Shown: piece after piece, positions 22,034-31,886 of the stretch | Layout of the letters: each line of letters opens with the position of its first letter | Position numbering within the stretch: the stretch's first letter is position 1 | From: Blastobasis lacticolella | Taxonomy: Eukaryota > Arthropoda > Insecta > Lepidoptera > Blastobasidae | NCBI GenBank assembly: GCA_905147135.1 | Contig: LR990049.1 | Coordinates: 17,811,428-17,875,427, forward strand | Reading direction: 5' to 3' | Length of the DNA stretch: 64,000 nucleotides | The notes under the pieces: model-generated | The model's database searches: none | What the model was told of the DNA's origin: nothing | The model's input: only the letters and a program-made list of their open reading frames with translations | Program-made: the position numbers and the translations under genes

Positions 22034-22306
22034 CTTCATCATCATCATCATCATCACAGCCCCTAACAGTCCACTGCAGGACTTAGGGCCTCTCCCACGA
22101 AAGGGGAGGTTATTGCCATAATCTCCACGCCTGGCAGGCGGGTTGGAGATCGCAGTGTTTAAATATAACAATGGAAAATGCTGCTGCCCATTTTCCAGAC
22201 TACGGAGATTCTTGATCGTTTGCCTCGAAATCATTAGTCGCCTCGTACGACACCCATGAGTGTAAGGAGTAGGTGCTATTCTACTCTGCCGGACACCACA
22301 CGGCCA
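22034..22306 (-). repeat. REP-B, near full length
   Basis: (ATC)n tail at 22037-22056, then 'CACAGCCCCTAACAGTCC' to 'GACACCACACGGCC'. About 270 bp, minus strand, well preserved. Confidence 0.85.
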
Positions 22307-22954
22307 TACCGCTACCTAAACGAAGAAAATCTACGATACTGTACTACGCAGTCAATCTATTTCATGTAACTAATTGGGATCCACTGGCGCCGCCCTGATC
22401 GACAATGACGATATATTATATAATTGTGAGTACTTCAATCCAATTTTCAAGTCAACTCCTAGGTAATATATTATCTAACAGTTAGTTAGTTGTCTCTCTC
22501 TTACTTTGTGTTCTATTATATTTTCAGCGATGTCAGACGGAAAAGTTAGAATCGTATTCCACACAATATTGATATTTCAGTTGGGTTATTTCAACTCAAT
22601 TCTGAGGAACGTGACTTAGACGCTATGTATACGAACTTGTACCCCATGTCGGCTGTAAACTATGCACATCGACTAGTCTGGTTGCATAGAACGTCGTTGT
22701 TGTCGCACGCGTGCGAAACTGTAATAGCAATTTAACAAAAAGTAATTAACATTGACATTGTGAATTTTATATCTTGATATTTTTAATTATAATTACATTT
22801 AATTGTAATTGTTCTTGGTAACATAATGTATTATTCTTGTGTGTACGACTTTATTATTATTATTGTATATGTAACATTATTGATTATGTATTTATGGGAC
22901 TTATGTACCTTACATTTAATTGTAAATTTGATTGAATTATGATGTGCATTTAGT
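22307..22954. other. nothing recognised
   Basis: AT-rich; no frames or repeat matches. Confidence 0.35.
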
Positions 22955-23395
22955 GTTGTAAAATACTCCAGTCCGGGAGTCTGAAATTTAAACGCGACTC
23001 AATTTTGCAGTGCTCAGTGACCTAAACACTAACGAGTCTAGAGCCGAGTCGAGCGCGAGTCATTAGAACACGGACTTGAGTCTAAAAAAGACCTGGAGTC
23101 GTAAACTTAACTCGAATTTTGTACAAAATCGAGTTCGAAAACTGAACGCAAAGCGACTACTACTTAGGCACCACATCAAATTATACTACACTTTAACCCA
23201 CCTTACCATATCACCGCTCAGTAGATACTAAAGACTCGAGCGAAACTCGTTATATGGACAGACTCAAGCCCCCAACAGACTCGAGCACTAATCACGGACT
23301 CGTGTCTATTTGGAAACTCGAGTGGTAGCCTCTGACGTAATGAGTAGAGTCCTAAAATATAGGAAGACTCCCGAAGGCGAGTTTTTCACAACTGA
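22955..23395. mobile_element. GAGTC-rich element with inverted ends
   Basis: The left end 'GTTGTAAAATACTCC' followed by 'AGTCCGGGAGTCT' is an imperfect inverted match to the right end (reverse complement 'GTTGTGAAAAACTCG', 'CCTTCGGGAGTCT'). Between them the motif GAGTC/GACTC, often as ACTCGAG, recurs at high density in both orientations. Inverted ends plus dense subterminal motifs fit a non-autonomous hAT-type DNA transposon. I could not settle a target-site duplication, and there is no transposase. Confidence 0.5.
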
Positions 23396-23950
23396 CTAGT
23401 ATTAATACTGTACTAGTAAGCCAACTTACTATCTAGGCGACGTAACACAAAACCGCAAATATACAAAACGGCTACTAAACCGATTCGACCTCAGTAATTA
23501 AATAACACTGTCGCAAATAACCAACGAAACACTGGAGACGTTTGTGCCCCCTGACCAAGCGAAGACATCGATCCACTACCCTACCCCATGAGCTCTTCAT
23601 CAAACTAATCCGGATCGTTAATACCGCCGGAGAGCCTGATCCGCAATGACGTGGCAGATTTGTCAACGTTGATCCAGTTACGGGATCAACCGTGACATGC
23701 CTCCCGCGCCCAAGACACGCCATGGGATCGGGCGACGTCGGCACATAAAAATGGCCGCGAGTCGCTTGAAAAATTAATCAGGATGCTCGTTAGAGGTAAT
23801 AGGGTTCCGATGTTGTCGGAAAGGTATTTTTTGATGAAAAAAAATTAGCAGCTGTGAGTCCTCATTTTTCTCGTTTTTCTGTTTATTTAAGGCTCAAATG
23901 CGATTAAGAATTTGGTGCAAGAATTTGGATAATCGAACAATATTACCCCT
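23396..23950. other. GC-rich patch, unknown
   Basis: 23475-23744 is open on the minus strand for 89 codons without motif. It contains the near-palindrome TTGATCC...GGATCAA around 23671-23691. Not assigned. Confidence 0.3.
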
Positions 23951-24869
23951 TTTTTAGTAAATAAAGTAAAGTAAAACACATTTATTACCCTCAGACAAAA
24001 TTCTTAAATATTCATAAAGTAAAAAAAATAAATAAAACAGAGACATACAGGAAATAAAATAAGAAAAAATAAACTCTAATGTCGTTACCTGTGCCATGTG
24101 GAGATTGCAATGGGGCCACACTCAGCATATGCCAAGAAAGTCGCCGTGACGCTGGTTTTCAGTGGTATTGTACAAGCACATTCCAAAAATTACATTTAAA
24201 CAGCAAACATTGAAACTCATTTTCATCATAACGGGGAAGTAAATTACATAAGCAATGTAAGTAGGCGGCTGAGTTTTTCATTCCACCAATAGAGTGTTTA
24301 CCTTAAATTATTCTGGTGATTCTGTCTGTACATACAGACATAGGCGCTGGTGTGGGCGATTTCAATCGTTGTTCGATTCTGTACCACATTACTTTTGAGT
24401 GTTGAGTGTAATATGTCGGTTAAACACGCGTTAGAGTTTAAAATTGATAAAACAAAAGATTGAAGCATCCACAGCCCGTAATTGTCCACTGGTGGACCAA
24501 AATGGCCTCATACACATTTATTTTTGTATTGCCGTAATCGCCACCTCTGGCAGATTGTTCGAGAGTTCACTATAAATAATAATAAATAAAAACTATTATT
24601 TCAGAATTTACAATTCCATATTTTTTTAGGTACGTGAGTAAGTGGTTATTAAATTAATTACCAAAAATATAAAAATAATAACAATGTCAAATTCCATACT
24701 TATGTCAATTAACTAAAAATATCAATGTTAAATAATTTCATTTAATCATAAATTTGACCATGTCAATATGTCATTTGGTGGCCTTTAGTATAGAGTAGAT
24801 CTCTAAATTATTATTTTAGTCGCTTTGTATGTATAATACTAATGAAACAGGTTGGTGCAAAATAAATAT
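23951..24869. other. AT-rich, old repeat traces
   Basis: 23955-24080 resembles a minus-strand LINE tail ('ACACATTTATTACCC' with A-rich flanks). 24470-24560 vaguely recalls the REP-B tail region ('CCACAGCCCGTAATTGTCC'). Nothing else recognised. Confidence 0.35.
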
Positions 24870-25111
24870 TTAATAAATAAATAATCGTGGACAAATTCAC
24901 ACAGCGCCATCTAGCCCCAAACTAAGCAAAGCTTGTGCTATGGGTGCTAGCTAACTGGTATACTTACTACTTATAAACTTTTTTTTTAAATACATACTTT
25001 TATACATAGAACACCCAGACCCGTAACATCTTATTTAAATTTCTACTCGGCCGGGAATCGAACCCGTGGTTGACTGGCATTATGACACTGAACCACTCAG
25101 GTCGTCAATAA
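24870..25111 (-). mobile_element. SINE-D, complete copy
   Basis: A tRNA-derived SINE on the minus strand: the head lies at 25040-25111 (reverse complement of B box at 25053-25064, GGGAATCGAACC). The body contains 'CACAGCGCCATCTAGCCCCA', and the AATAAATAAATAAT tail lies at the left. Fragments recur at 5322-5410, 43490-43662 and 47623-47740. The 43490 copy lacks the middle of the body. Confidence 0.75.
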
Positions 25112-25711
25112 TTTTATGTTTACGTTGATGCTAATAAGCTGGGTATCACTCCACATTTTATTCTATATTCAAGCCGTAAGACGATTATACTCGCTTCACG
25201 TGTTACAGTTTTTATCCATAGCTAGGTCACAATTTCAATAAACTTGAACTTGAACATTTTTGAGATTTATCTTTATCCCTCCGTAATATATAATGAAAGC
25301 AATGAAAATAATCGTAAGATTATGAAGTTGTACGGTAAATTGTTGTCGTCTGCTGACGACGATGGAGATAAATTATACGAACTGAGACTCCTAAGCTTAA
25401 ACCACAATTTGAAATGTTAACGAATGACAAAAATTGCCCAGAGAGCTTATCGCCAATAAAATAACTGTCGTAAAAATTCAAGTCCCCTCAAACGATAAAT
25501 AAGAGATTTTATATCAGCGTTGAAATAACAACGGGTGTTATTGCATATTCACTTAGCCAAAGCTCCTGCTTGACAGAGGAAAGCTCTCAAAAGTCAATAG
25601 TTGCTTTTAGGGTATCAATAACCTGAGTTTTGACACTTGATGGATAAGACGACACTTAAAGGCCCCAGAGGTTGTTCGAGAAATGCTTTTGGAACGATCG
25701 GGGAAGGGGAC
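25112..25711. other. nothing recognised
   Basis: No frame or repeat match of note. Confidence 0.3.
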
Positions 25712-25752
25712 TCAGTTGAGTCCTTTTGTTTTTATTTCTTTCAGTTGAGTCC

Positions 25753-26065
25753 TTTTGTTTCAAATTACAAGTTTAATTTAGACATAGTATAAAACAAAGA
25801 GGCCGTGTGGTGTCCGGCAGAGTAGAATAGCACCATCCCATTACAAATGATTTCGAGGCAAAAGATCTAGTCCCCGTAGGCTGGAAAATGGGCAGCAGCA
25901 TTTTCCATTGTTATATTTATAATACTGCGATCTCCAACCGCCGGTCAAGCATGGCAATAATCTCCCTTATCGTGGGAGAGGCCCTTAGTTCTGCAGTGAA
26001 CTGTTATGGGCTGTAATGATGATGCGTTTCAAATTACATGTTTAATATAGACATAGTATAAACCA
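25753..26065 (+). mobile_element. REP-B flanked by about 42-bp direct repeats
   Basis: REP-B occupies about 25800-26022 ('GGCCGTGTGGTGTCCGGCAG' to 'GGGCTGTAATGATGATG'). Outside it, 'TTTCAAATTACAAGTTTAAT...ACAAAG' on the left is repeated on the right with about four mismatches over some 42 bp. Just left, 'CAGTTGAGTCCTTTTGTTT' is itself present twice. Either a long target-site duplication or a pre-existing local repeat. Confidence 0.75.
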
Positions 26066-26441
26066 AAGTCGCTTTTTGCCGTACTAGGCTGGTTCAAAAG
26101 TTTATTTGTTCAAAAGTATTTAGCTAACGGCTTATTGTTCACCCTGTTGTTTTAAATTTTGTGTCGTTTAGAGGCAAATTTTATTACAAACTCCTTGGCC
26201 AAAAATCATTAGCCGGCAACTTTTAGTTATTTTTTATTGATTATTAAAAATAACATGTCTCAACAAAATAACAAGAATCAACCCTTACGACGGTGGTAAC
26301 GCGGCAAGCATTTTGTTGTTAGATTTATTATGATTATAAATATGGTTTAACGTTTATAGAATCACATGAAAATGTTATCAAGCCTTTTGGTGAATTGTCC
26401 CTTGCCTATACTATTGACGTTTGTTGATTTTATGACATTAA

Positions 26442-27201
26442 CCCGGCGTCTGTTAGGTTGGGTCATAATGACCCGAGACATTTTTAAACGCCTATATTTT
26501 TTAAAGTGATAAAGTGAAGTTATCGGACTTATTAGTAGCTGCAGTTGTTACCCCGCCCCTTTAGTTTCTAAAACCGGTTTAGTCGGTGTGCACCTGCGCA
26601 GGTAGTCACAAGTGGTCAAACATCAAACAGGTAAATATGACCCAACCTTACATTCCATGTAACCTTTTTATACCAATTACGTTTAAACATTTATTTGGTT
26701 TGAATATATATTTTAAATGTTATTTTGGATATTTTAGTTTAACTTGCACAATGGACCGAGAAGAACGTGAAAGACAGCAAATTTTAGCGGTATTGGAAGA
26801 GGATGACCCGGAAGAAGAAATCTCCTCAGAAAATGAAGAAGAGGATCACATTACTGAGCGAAGTCAACAGATTTTTCTCAAAAAACCTTACATTAAGTAT
26901 TCCTAAAAGTAATAAAATTTGTTTAAAGTTTTAATTTTGTTGATTTATTTGTAAGATTACAGAAGTTAGATCTTTTGTTATAGATTTTATAGACCTTTCG
27001 TAAATACACAACAAGTTCCTAATATTGTTTGATTTTTTATTGATTTTCACCAAAATATAGTAATTTAAACATCACTAAAACTGATTTACTATAACATTAT
27101 TAAAAAATCATTGAAATAGTAAGTATTAAACACTTTTTTAAAATCCGGGTCATATTGACCCACCAGTCCTTGTACTGATTTTCCACCATACAGACGCCGG
27201 G
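26442..27201 (+). mobile_element. piggyBac element, internally deleted, 760 bp
   Basis: Flanked by TTAA on both sides (26438-26441, 27202-27205), the piggyBac target. Both ends carry the inverted repeat CCCGGCGTCTGT (12/12), followed by near-palindromic subterminal boxes GGGTCATAATGACCC (left) and GGGTCATATTGACCC (right, plus-strand reading). Inside, 26751-26906 encodes the start of a transposase; no catalytic domain remains. It is a non-autonomous derivative that would need a related full-length transposase in trans. It splits a mariner fragment exactly at a TTAA in the original sequence. Confidence 0.92.
26751..26906 (+). pseudogene. piggyBac transposase, N-terminal remnant
   Basis: A 51-codon frame starting 'MDREERERQQILAVLEEDD' and very acidic ('PEEEISSENEEED') near residues 19-32, as in the N-termini of piggyBac-family transposases. 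It stops after 'LKKPYIKYS', where the DDD catalytic core should begin. The upstream frame to 26586 is open but the ATG at 26751 fits the family start best. The truncation is probably the internal deletion that made the element non-autonomous. Confidence 0.7.
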
Positions 27202-27393
27202 TTAAACGAGGTCTGAAACATGAACCTAGACCAGGGCAGCCGCCAAAGTCAGCGACTCCAGAAAACGTCATTAGGGTATAGTCGCTGACAAAAGAATGTC
27301 ACAGTATTACTAGCTGTGAGATTCAGTATAATATATAATTTCAAACCCATGTAGTTTCTATCATTTTTACGGACCAAAGAAATTATGTATCAT

Positions 27394-27814
27394 GAATGAG
27401 GAGTTTTCCAATAGGTATCTAAAGCATTCCTAACCACTCACTAGATGGCGCCCCGACAATTTTGGTAATTGATAATCGCTTGAAATAGGTTCTTAGCAAA
27501 CAGGATATTAACACTGGGTACGTTGTATTGGACAATATTGTATTTGTCAATAGTTTTCAACAATTTTAGAGGTTGTAATAATAATGGAACATAGTGCTAA
27601 CTTCTATAAATATTTCTTTTTACACTTCGTTCAACCTTTAACAGTTATGTTTATATTAATAAACATTTTATTTATAAGTTTAGTATTAGTTAGCTGCATA
27701 AAATCACTGCCACCATCATACAGATTATAAAAAGATTGCCAAAATTGTAGGAGCGCCATCTATTGATGCTTTTTGAAACCAACTATCTATACCTACTAGA
27801 AAACTCCTCATTGG
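27394..27814. mobile_element. TIR element (MITE) at the palindrome centre
   Basis: Left end AATGAGGAGTTTTC and right end (reverse complement) AATGAGGAGTTTTC are identical over 14 bp. Similarity continues inward with 'TAGATGGCGC' and 'ACAATTTTGG' on both sides, spaced alike. About 420 bp, non-coding. No clear target-site duplication. The ends resemble those of 41773-42382. Confidence 0.75.
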
Positions 27815-28395
27815 CACAAGTAACTTTCTGCTCTTCTCTGGGAAAGGAGGCTATTATTCGAGATACAACCTTCCTAACCTTATGAAGTTTATGTAAAGTG
27901 GTGGAAACTACCTGGGATCTAATCCTCATTTCTTCCTAACTCTCATGATTGTTAATCTTGTGACATTTCTCTAATAACGACTTCACTTTGATGACGTATT
28001 CTGATGTAAAGGCAGTTGCCTTAGTCTAGGTTCATGTTTGAGGTCGCCCTGACCACGTTTAAACTTATAAAATCAATAAATAACAATATCATGTGATAGC
28101 GGCAATTCACTAAATGCGCTTATTAAATTTTTAAGTGATTTTTTATACGTTAACCCATGTTTATAATCATAATACATATTGCCACGAAATGCTTCCCGCG
28201 TTACCAAAATAGTATGGAATTGTATGAACAGACATCTTTTTTAATATTCGAAAAAGAAAGTAATGGTCGCCGGCTATTGATTTTTGACCAAGGAATTTGT
28301 AATAAAATTTGCCTTTAAACGATACAAAAATTAAAACAATAGCATGTATAACAAGCCGTTGGCTAAAAACTTTTGGACTAGCCAACGTATGTCTC
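27815..28395 (-). pseudogene. second mariner transposase fragment, inverted
   Basis: Reading the minus strand from 28395: a 5' region colinear with 26080-26340, then 'YDYKHGLTYKKSLKNLISAF', 'SELPLSHDIVIY', TGA at 28073-28075, 'FYKFKRGQGDLKHEPR', a few codons later another stop, then 'SLLEKCHKINNHE' and 'RIRSQVVSTTLHKLHK'. It aligns residue by residue with the left arm and shares the TGA at the expected Trp. The catalytic region is missing. Shadow frame 28167-28385 (minus) lies in its untranslated part. Confidence 0.72.
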
Positions 28396-28789
28396 TATGT
28401 ACACTTAGATATTTTAAACGCAACGGATTTTAATTCGGTTTTCAACAATAGATAGAATGATTCAAGAGGAAGGTTTATAAGCAAGAAAAAGACTGTAGAT
28501 TGGGAAAAACTTGGTGTGCTCGACCGAAGTCGCGTTGGATCCACTAGAACTTTTTACAACAATAGTATTCTGGTATGAAACCGCTTTCAGAGAATCTGAA
28601 ATAGCTTTTCTAGTAAAAAAGTAAGCCCTGGCTGGCAGATTTACCACTACCCGCTGAGCCGGAATAAATCTGGGATAAAACTGCTATGATGAGGAGAACT
28701 TCTAATAAAAAAGGCCTAAACCTTTGAGCTAGTAAATACGATTGTGAAAAGCGTAAAAAAGTATAACGACAAGAGGGAAGACATAGAAC
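28396..28789. other. nothing recognised
   Basis: A 61-codon minus frame without motif; no repeat match. Confidence 0.3.
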
Positions 28790-28805
28790 ATCTCATCGTT
28801 TCTAT

Positions 28806-29165
28806 ATAATAAAAAAAATCATCTTGTCGTTAATGTCCCGGTTGTGCCCTCGAGCACGAGGGTCCAGGGTCTGCCTTGACCATGATCTAGGATATGGCGA
28901 TCAGGTATTCCAGTGGATCGACTACCATCTGACCTCCGTGACCCTGCTACCAGAGGAACCTAACCAGATTGGATCATGGTTACAAATTCAAATGCCTGAA
29001 TTTGCAGGTTTCATCACGATATTTTCCCTCACCGTTAGAGCATCGGTTAGAGTTCAACTAATGTACATAACTCAGAAAAGAGTCATTGGTACATGGCCGC
29101 AGCGGGATTCGAACCCAGTACCTCTAGCTTACGAGTCGAATACTCAAACGCCCGGCCACCGAAGT
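28806..29165 (-). mobile_element. SINE-A, full length, with 16-bp TSD
   Basis: ATCTCATCGTTTCTAT at 28790-28805 and 29166-29181, identical. Between them is a complete minus-strand SINE-A with the A-rich tail at the left, tail motif 'CTTGTCGTTAATGTCCCGG' and the tRNA-like head at the right (reverse complement of B box near 29107). Its plus-strand open frame 28824-29231 is the same repeat artefact seen in other SINE-A copies, not a gene. Confidence 0.92.
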
Positions 29166-29181
29166 ATCTCATCGTTTCTAT

Positions 29182-30048
29182 GTGACTTGGTAATTTCAAA
29201 CAGACGCACACGTGTCATAAATTCAACTTAGCAACCTTCGCACCCGGGACACTTAATTATACAAAACAAGTACAATAATTAAATTTAAATTATAATTCAG
29301 AGACCTGCGCATTTAAAAATTTTCCGACGTGTTACGTTTACAGATGAAATTGCACGACCTAAAAAGTTGGTGTTTTAGGACAAGACTTTATTTAGAAGGA
29401 TTTTTTATTATATCCGCCCACATTTATTATGTTTTTGGTACTTAAAGCCAACGTTTTAACTGCAAAGTAAATAATTTAATACTTTTACCGGTCCAGGCGA
29501 ACCTAATTAAGGGGTGCGAATTTGAGAAAACAAATAGGGTAATAATTTTATTCTGACTCGTTAATTTGCGGGTAGATATCATTAGAAGGGGTAATGTTTT
29601 TCTTAATTTCCTTCTTAGATAATTAGGTAGCTTATTTTTTTCTGTCAACAGACAATAATTTTCCGAGTACGTGACGAGTAGGTACATCCGGGGCGTGAGA
29701 GTAAGCAACAGGGATAGGTGGTATCTAGGTATACTTGTGATGGATTGAGATGATGAGAGTATGAGATCCAAAGCACGGACCTGAAGAAATACGGACGATA
29801 ATCTCTCTTAAATCATGAGTAAAGTATAAAAATGGCCGCCCATTGTGTGTGCGTACTTTGACACTGTCACTGGAGTGACAGCGCGGTATAAAATCTAGCA
29901 AAATGACGGCATAATTTCGGACTTGGGGATGGACTCCGTGAGTGGTGTAGGTCATGTACATCAACAAAAAATTAACAAGGAATTATGATACCTTGCGTGC
30001 GTTATTTCTCTTTAAGTAGAATGGCATCATATCTTGAAGACACACTCA
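29182..30048. other. unassigned; hairpin at 29864-29881
   Basis: CTGTCACT-GG-AGTGACAG at 29864-29881 is a perfect 8-bp stem, with 'GTATAAAATCTAGC' 5 bp downstream that looks TATA-like. The minus frame 29442-29771 has no domain. Might be a retroelement 5' region. Confidence 0.35.
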
Positions 30049-30275
30049 TGCAGTGCGCTGCGCATTGCACTGCACGATGTGGCAAAACTTGTTACACGCC
30101 GAGCAATTTGTATGCAAGTACATTGACAGATGGCGGAATGTCCCACTGTGCAGTGCGCCGCGCGGCGCACTGCATGATGGGGCAATACCCGCAATCCAAG
30201 CCCGAAATGTCAGTTCTGTATGAATTTTGTCTACGTTTTTCAATTTGGCCCCATCGTGCAGCGTGCGGTGCGATG
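30049..30275. repeat. CG-rich palindrome pair 100 bp apart plus inverted third copy
   Basis: 30149-30174 is a perfect 26-bp palindrome (half-site TGCAGTGCGCCGC). 30049-30074 is its near-palindromic relative, starting exactly 100 bp earlier. Each is followed by a 'GATGTGGC' or 'GATGGGGC' block, and 30250-30275 holds an inverted derivative ('GCCCCATCGTGCAGCGTGCG'). The frames 29985-30308 and the minus frames here are by-products. Looks like the subterminal repeats of a DNA transposon whose edges I could not fix. Confidence 0.75.
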
Positions 30276-30570
30276 TCAGTGTATGTCAACATGAAACGTC
30301 ACATCTGACTGTTTCTTTTTACCAACAGTTCGAATCTTTCCTCTTCATGTGACACAGTTCACACACATATATCTGTCTACTTTTTTTAGTACAGATACCA
30401 CGCGTGTGAATGAAATAGGAAACCGACCTTGTCAAAGAAAGTTTGACCGCTGATGCGTAAGCCCCTCCCCCTTTTCTGATTCTTTAACATTATCGAAGTT
30501 GTTTCGCTTTCGTGATCCTGTCGTCATTCTCTTCTCAGTTCATCCCGAATTATAAATAAGGCATGTTTGG
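30276..30570. other. nothing recognised
   Basis: No repeat match. Confidence 0.3.
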
Positions 30571-31000
30571 TTCTAGAACACTAGTTTCTAAAAAGAAATG
30601 CTGGTACTCGTAGAAATCTACATTTTGGATGGCACCTGTAAAAACATAAAACTGTAATAACTCTGAAACTATTGGTTATAGAATACTAGTTCCTAAAGAG
30701 AAATGATAGTACTCGTCGAGATCTACATTCCGGATGATAGCTGTCAAACTTAATACTGTAATAACCCTTAAACTATCGCTTCTAGAACACTAGTTTCTGA
30801 AGAGAAATGATAGTGCTCGTCGACATCTACATTTCGGTTGACAGCTGTCAAACTTAATACTGTAATAACTCTGAAACTATCGCTCCTTGAACACTAGTTC
30901 CTGAAGAGAAATGATAGTCGAGATCTACATTCCGGATGACAGCTGTCAATCTTAAAACTGTAATAACTCTGAAACTATTTGCCTTAAAACGCTTGTTCCA
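30571..31000 (+). repeat. tandem array, about 104-bp unit, four copies
   Basis: Units begin near 30571, 30676, 30780 and 30884, each with 'AACACTAGTTTCTGAAGAG', 'AAATGATAGT', a TCGAGATCTACAT core, 'GACAGCTGTCAAACTTAA' and 'GTAATAACTCTGAAACTAT'. A degenerate fifth start follows. GACAGCTGTC is itself a perfect 10-bp palindrome. The same unit is tandemly repeated at 35530-35790. The small minus frame 30854-31039 is not a gene. Confidence 0.88.
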
Positions 31001-31119
31001 GAACAGCAAATACTTATAGATATCGATGGGCACTATCATTTCTTTTTAGGATCTAGTTTTCTAAGAGCAATGGTTTCCGAGTAATTTAAGTTATATACAC
31101 TCTCTTTATACTTACTACT

Positions 31120-31235
31120 GATGTTATACTTTGTAGTTATAGTTTTGAATGAGCCACCATGGTATACACTCAGTTTAAGTAAACATTCGTAAAGGACAGA
31201 AATAACTACGTTTTAAAACATTTTGTCGCAATATT
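31120..31235 (+). repeat. segment duplicated at 31761-31871
   Basis: 'GATGTTATACTTTGTAGTTA', 'AATGAGCCACCATGGTATAC', 'AGTAAACATTCGTAAA' and 'GTTTTAAAACATTTT' parallel the stretch just upstream of the Harbinger-like frame. Possibly a second copy of the element's 5' end. Confidence 0.55.
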
Positions 31236-31760
31236 GTCCCAAAATCATATCTTCAACCAGTTGAGGACAAATTTAAGCAGTGCGGTTTATCCTACAACAG
31301 AATCAATCAATGTGAATAAAAATTCCTAACATAACCGAATCAATCTTCTGAATTTAAATATTTTGAAGTTTTTATGTTCTTATATCCACAAGATAATTTA
31401 ATTGAATGTATTATCATAGAGCCTGTAACCATCGGACAATCAATACGCTTTTAACGAAAATCGGCAAAGTAGTTTTTGAGCTAGAATAAACATCCATACA
31501 AACATTCATATCAACATACATACACACAAACCCCTTTCTCCCGCAAGAGTACGACATTGACGACATACGACAGAGACGACATTGTTCCACTTGCTATGGT
31601 CCTGACAAATCTCTGTCGATTCTTCCACGTTTATCAACTTTACATACATAGATTGTTAACTTCATTACCCTCCCTTAGCTCCATCGTAGTCGGGTAAAAA
31701 GCATCAGTTATAGTATAGTATTCGCGGAAGTTGCATGGTTCAATTTCTTTAGATATTATT
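31236..31760. other. nothing firmly recognised
   Basis: 31430-31690 contains ACATACATAC-type runs and 'CATCGTAGTCGGGTAAAAAG', a wording also near 48950-48980, so an old dispersed repeat is likely. Confidence 0.35.
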
Positions 31761-31886
31761 GATGTTATACTTTTTAGTTAAAATATGGAATGACTTACCA
31801 CGGTCTACAGATGGTGAATCTATGGACACCTGTCAGAAGTAAACATCCAAAAAAAAATTCGTTTTCAAAGATTTTAAAGTAAAATT

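Larger units (their letters stand above)
26080..27392 (+). pseudogene. mariner transposase N-terminal fragment (interrupted)
   Basis: Excluding the piggyBac insertion (26442-27201), this is a mariner-type element starting near 'AGGCTGGTTCAAAAG'. From about 26325 one frame reads 'YDYKYGLTFIESHENVIKPF', 'GELSLAYTIDVC', a TGA at 26425-26427 where the conserved Trp of the W-F pair is expected, 'FYDIKRG', then after the insertion 'LKHEPRPGQPPKSATPENV' and, after another stop, 'SLTKECHSITSCEIQ'. This is the helix-turn-helix and linker part of mariner transposases. The catalytic DDD domain is absent. A 9-bp in-frame deletion is seen relative to the right arm at 27815-28395. Confidence 0.75.

Noticed and set aside
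28824..29231. 135-codon plus-strand frame; similar frames at 44443-44718 and 63141-63431
   Set aside because: All three are the same antisense reading of SINE-A ('FITxFSLTVRA', 'KRVIGTWPQRDSN'); recurrence is due to the repeat, not a gene family.
29864..29895. hairpin followed by TATA-like sequence as a promoter
   Set aside because: No transcript unit or coding region can be placed downstream; kept only as a note.
29985..30308. 107-codon plus frame and two minus frames over the palindromes
   Set aside because: Frames on both strands across palindromic CG-rich repeats are compositional artefacts.
30571..31000. CRISPR-like array
   Set aside because: Units are contiguous diverged copies of about 104 bp with no unique spacers; the context is eukaryotic.
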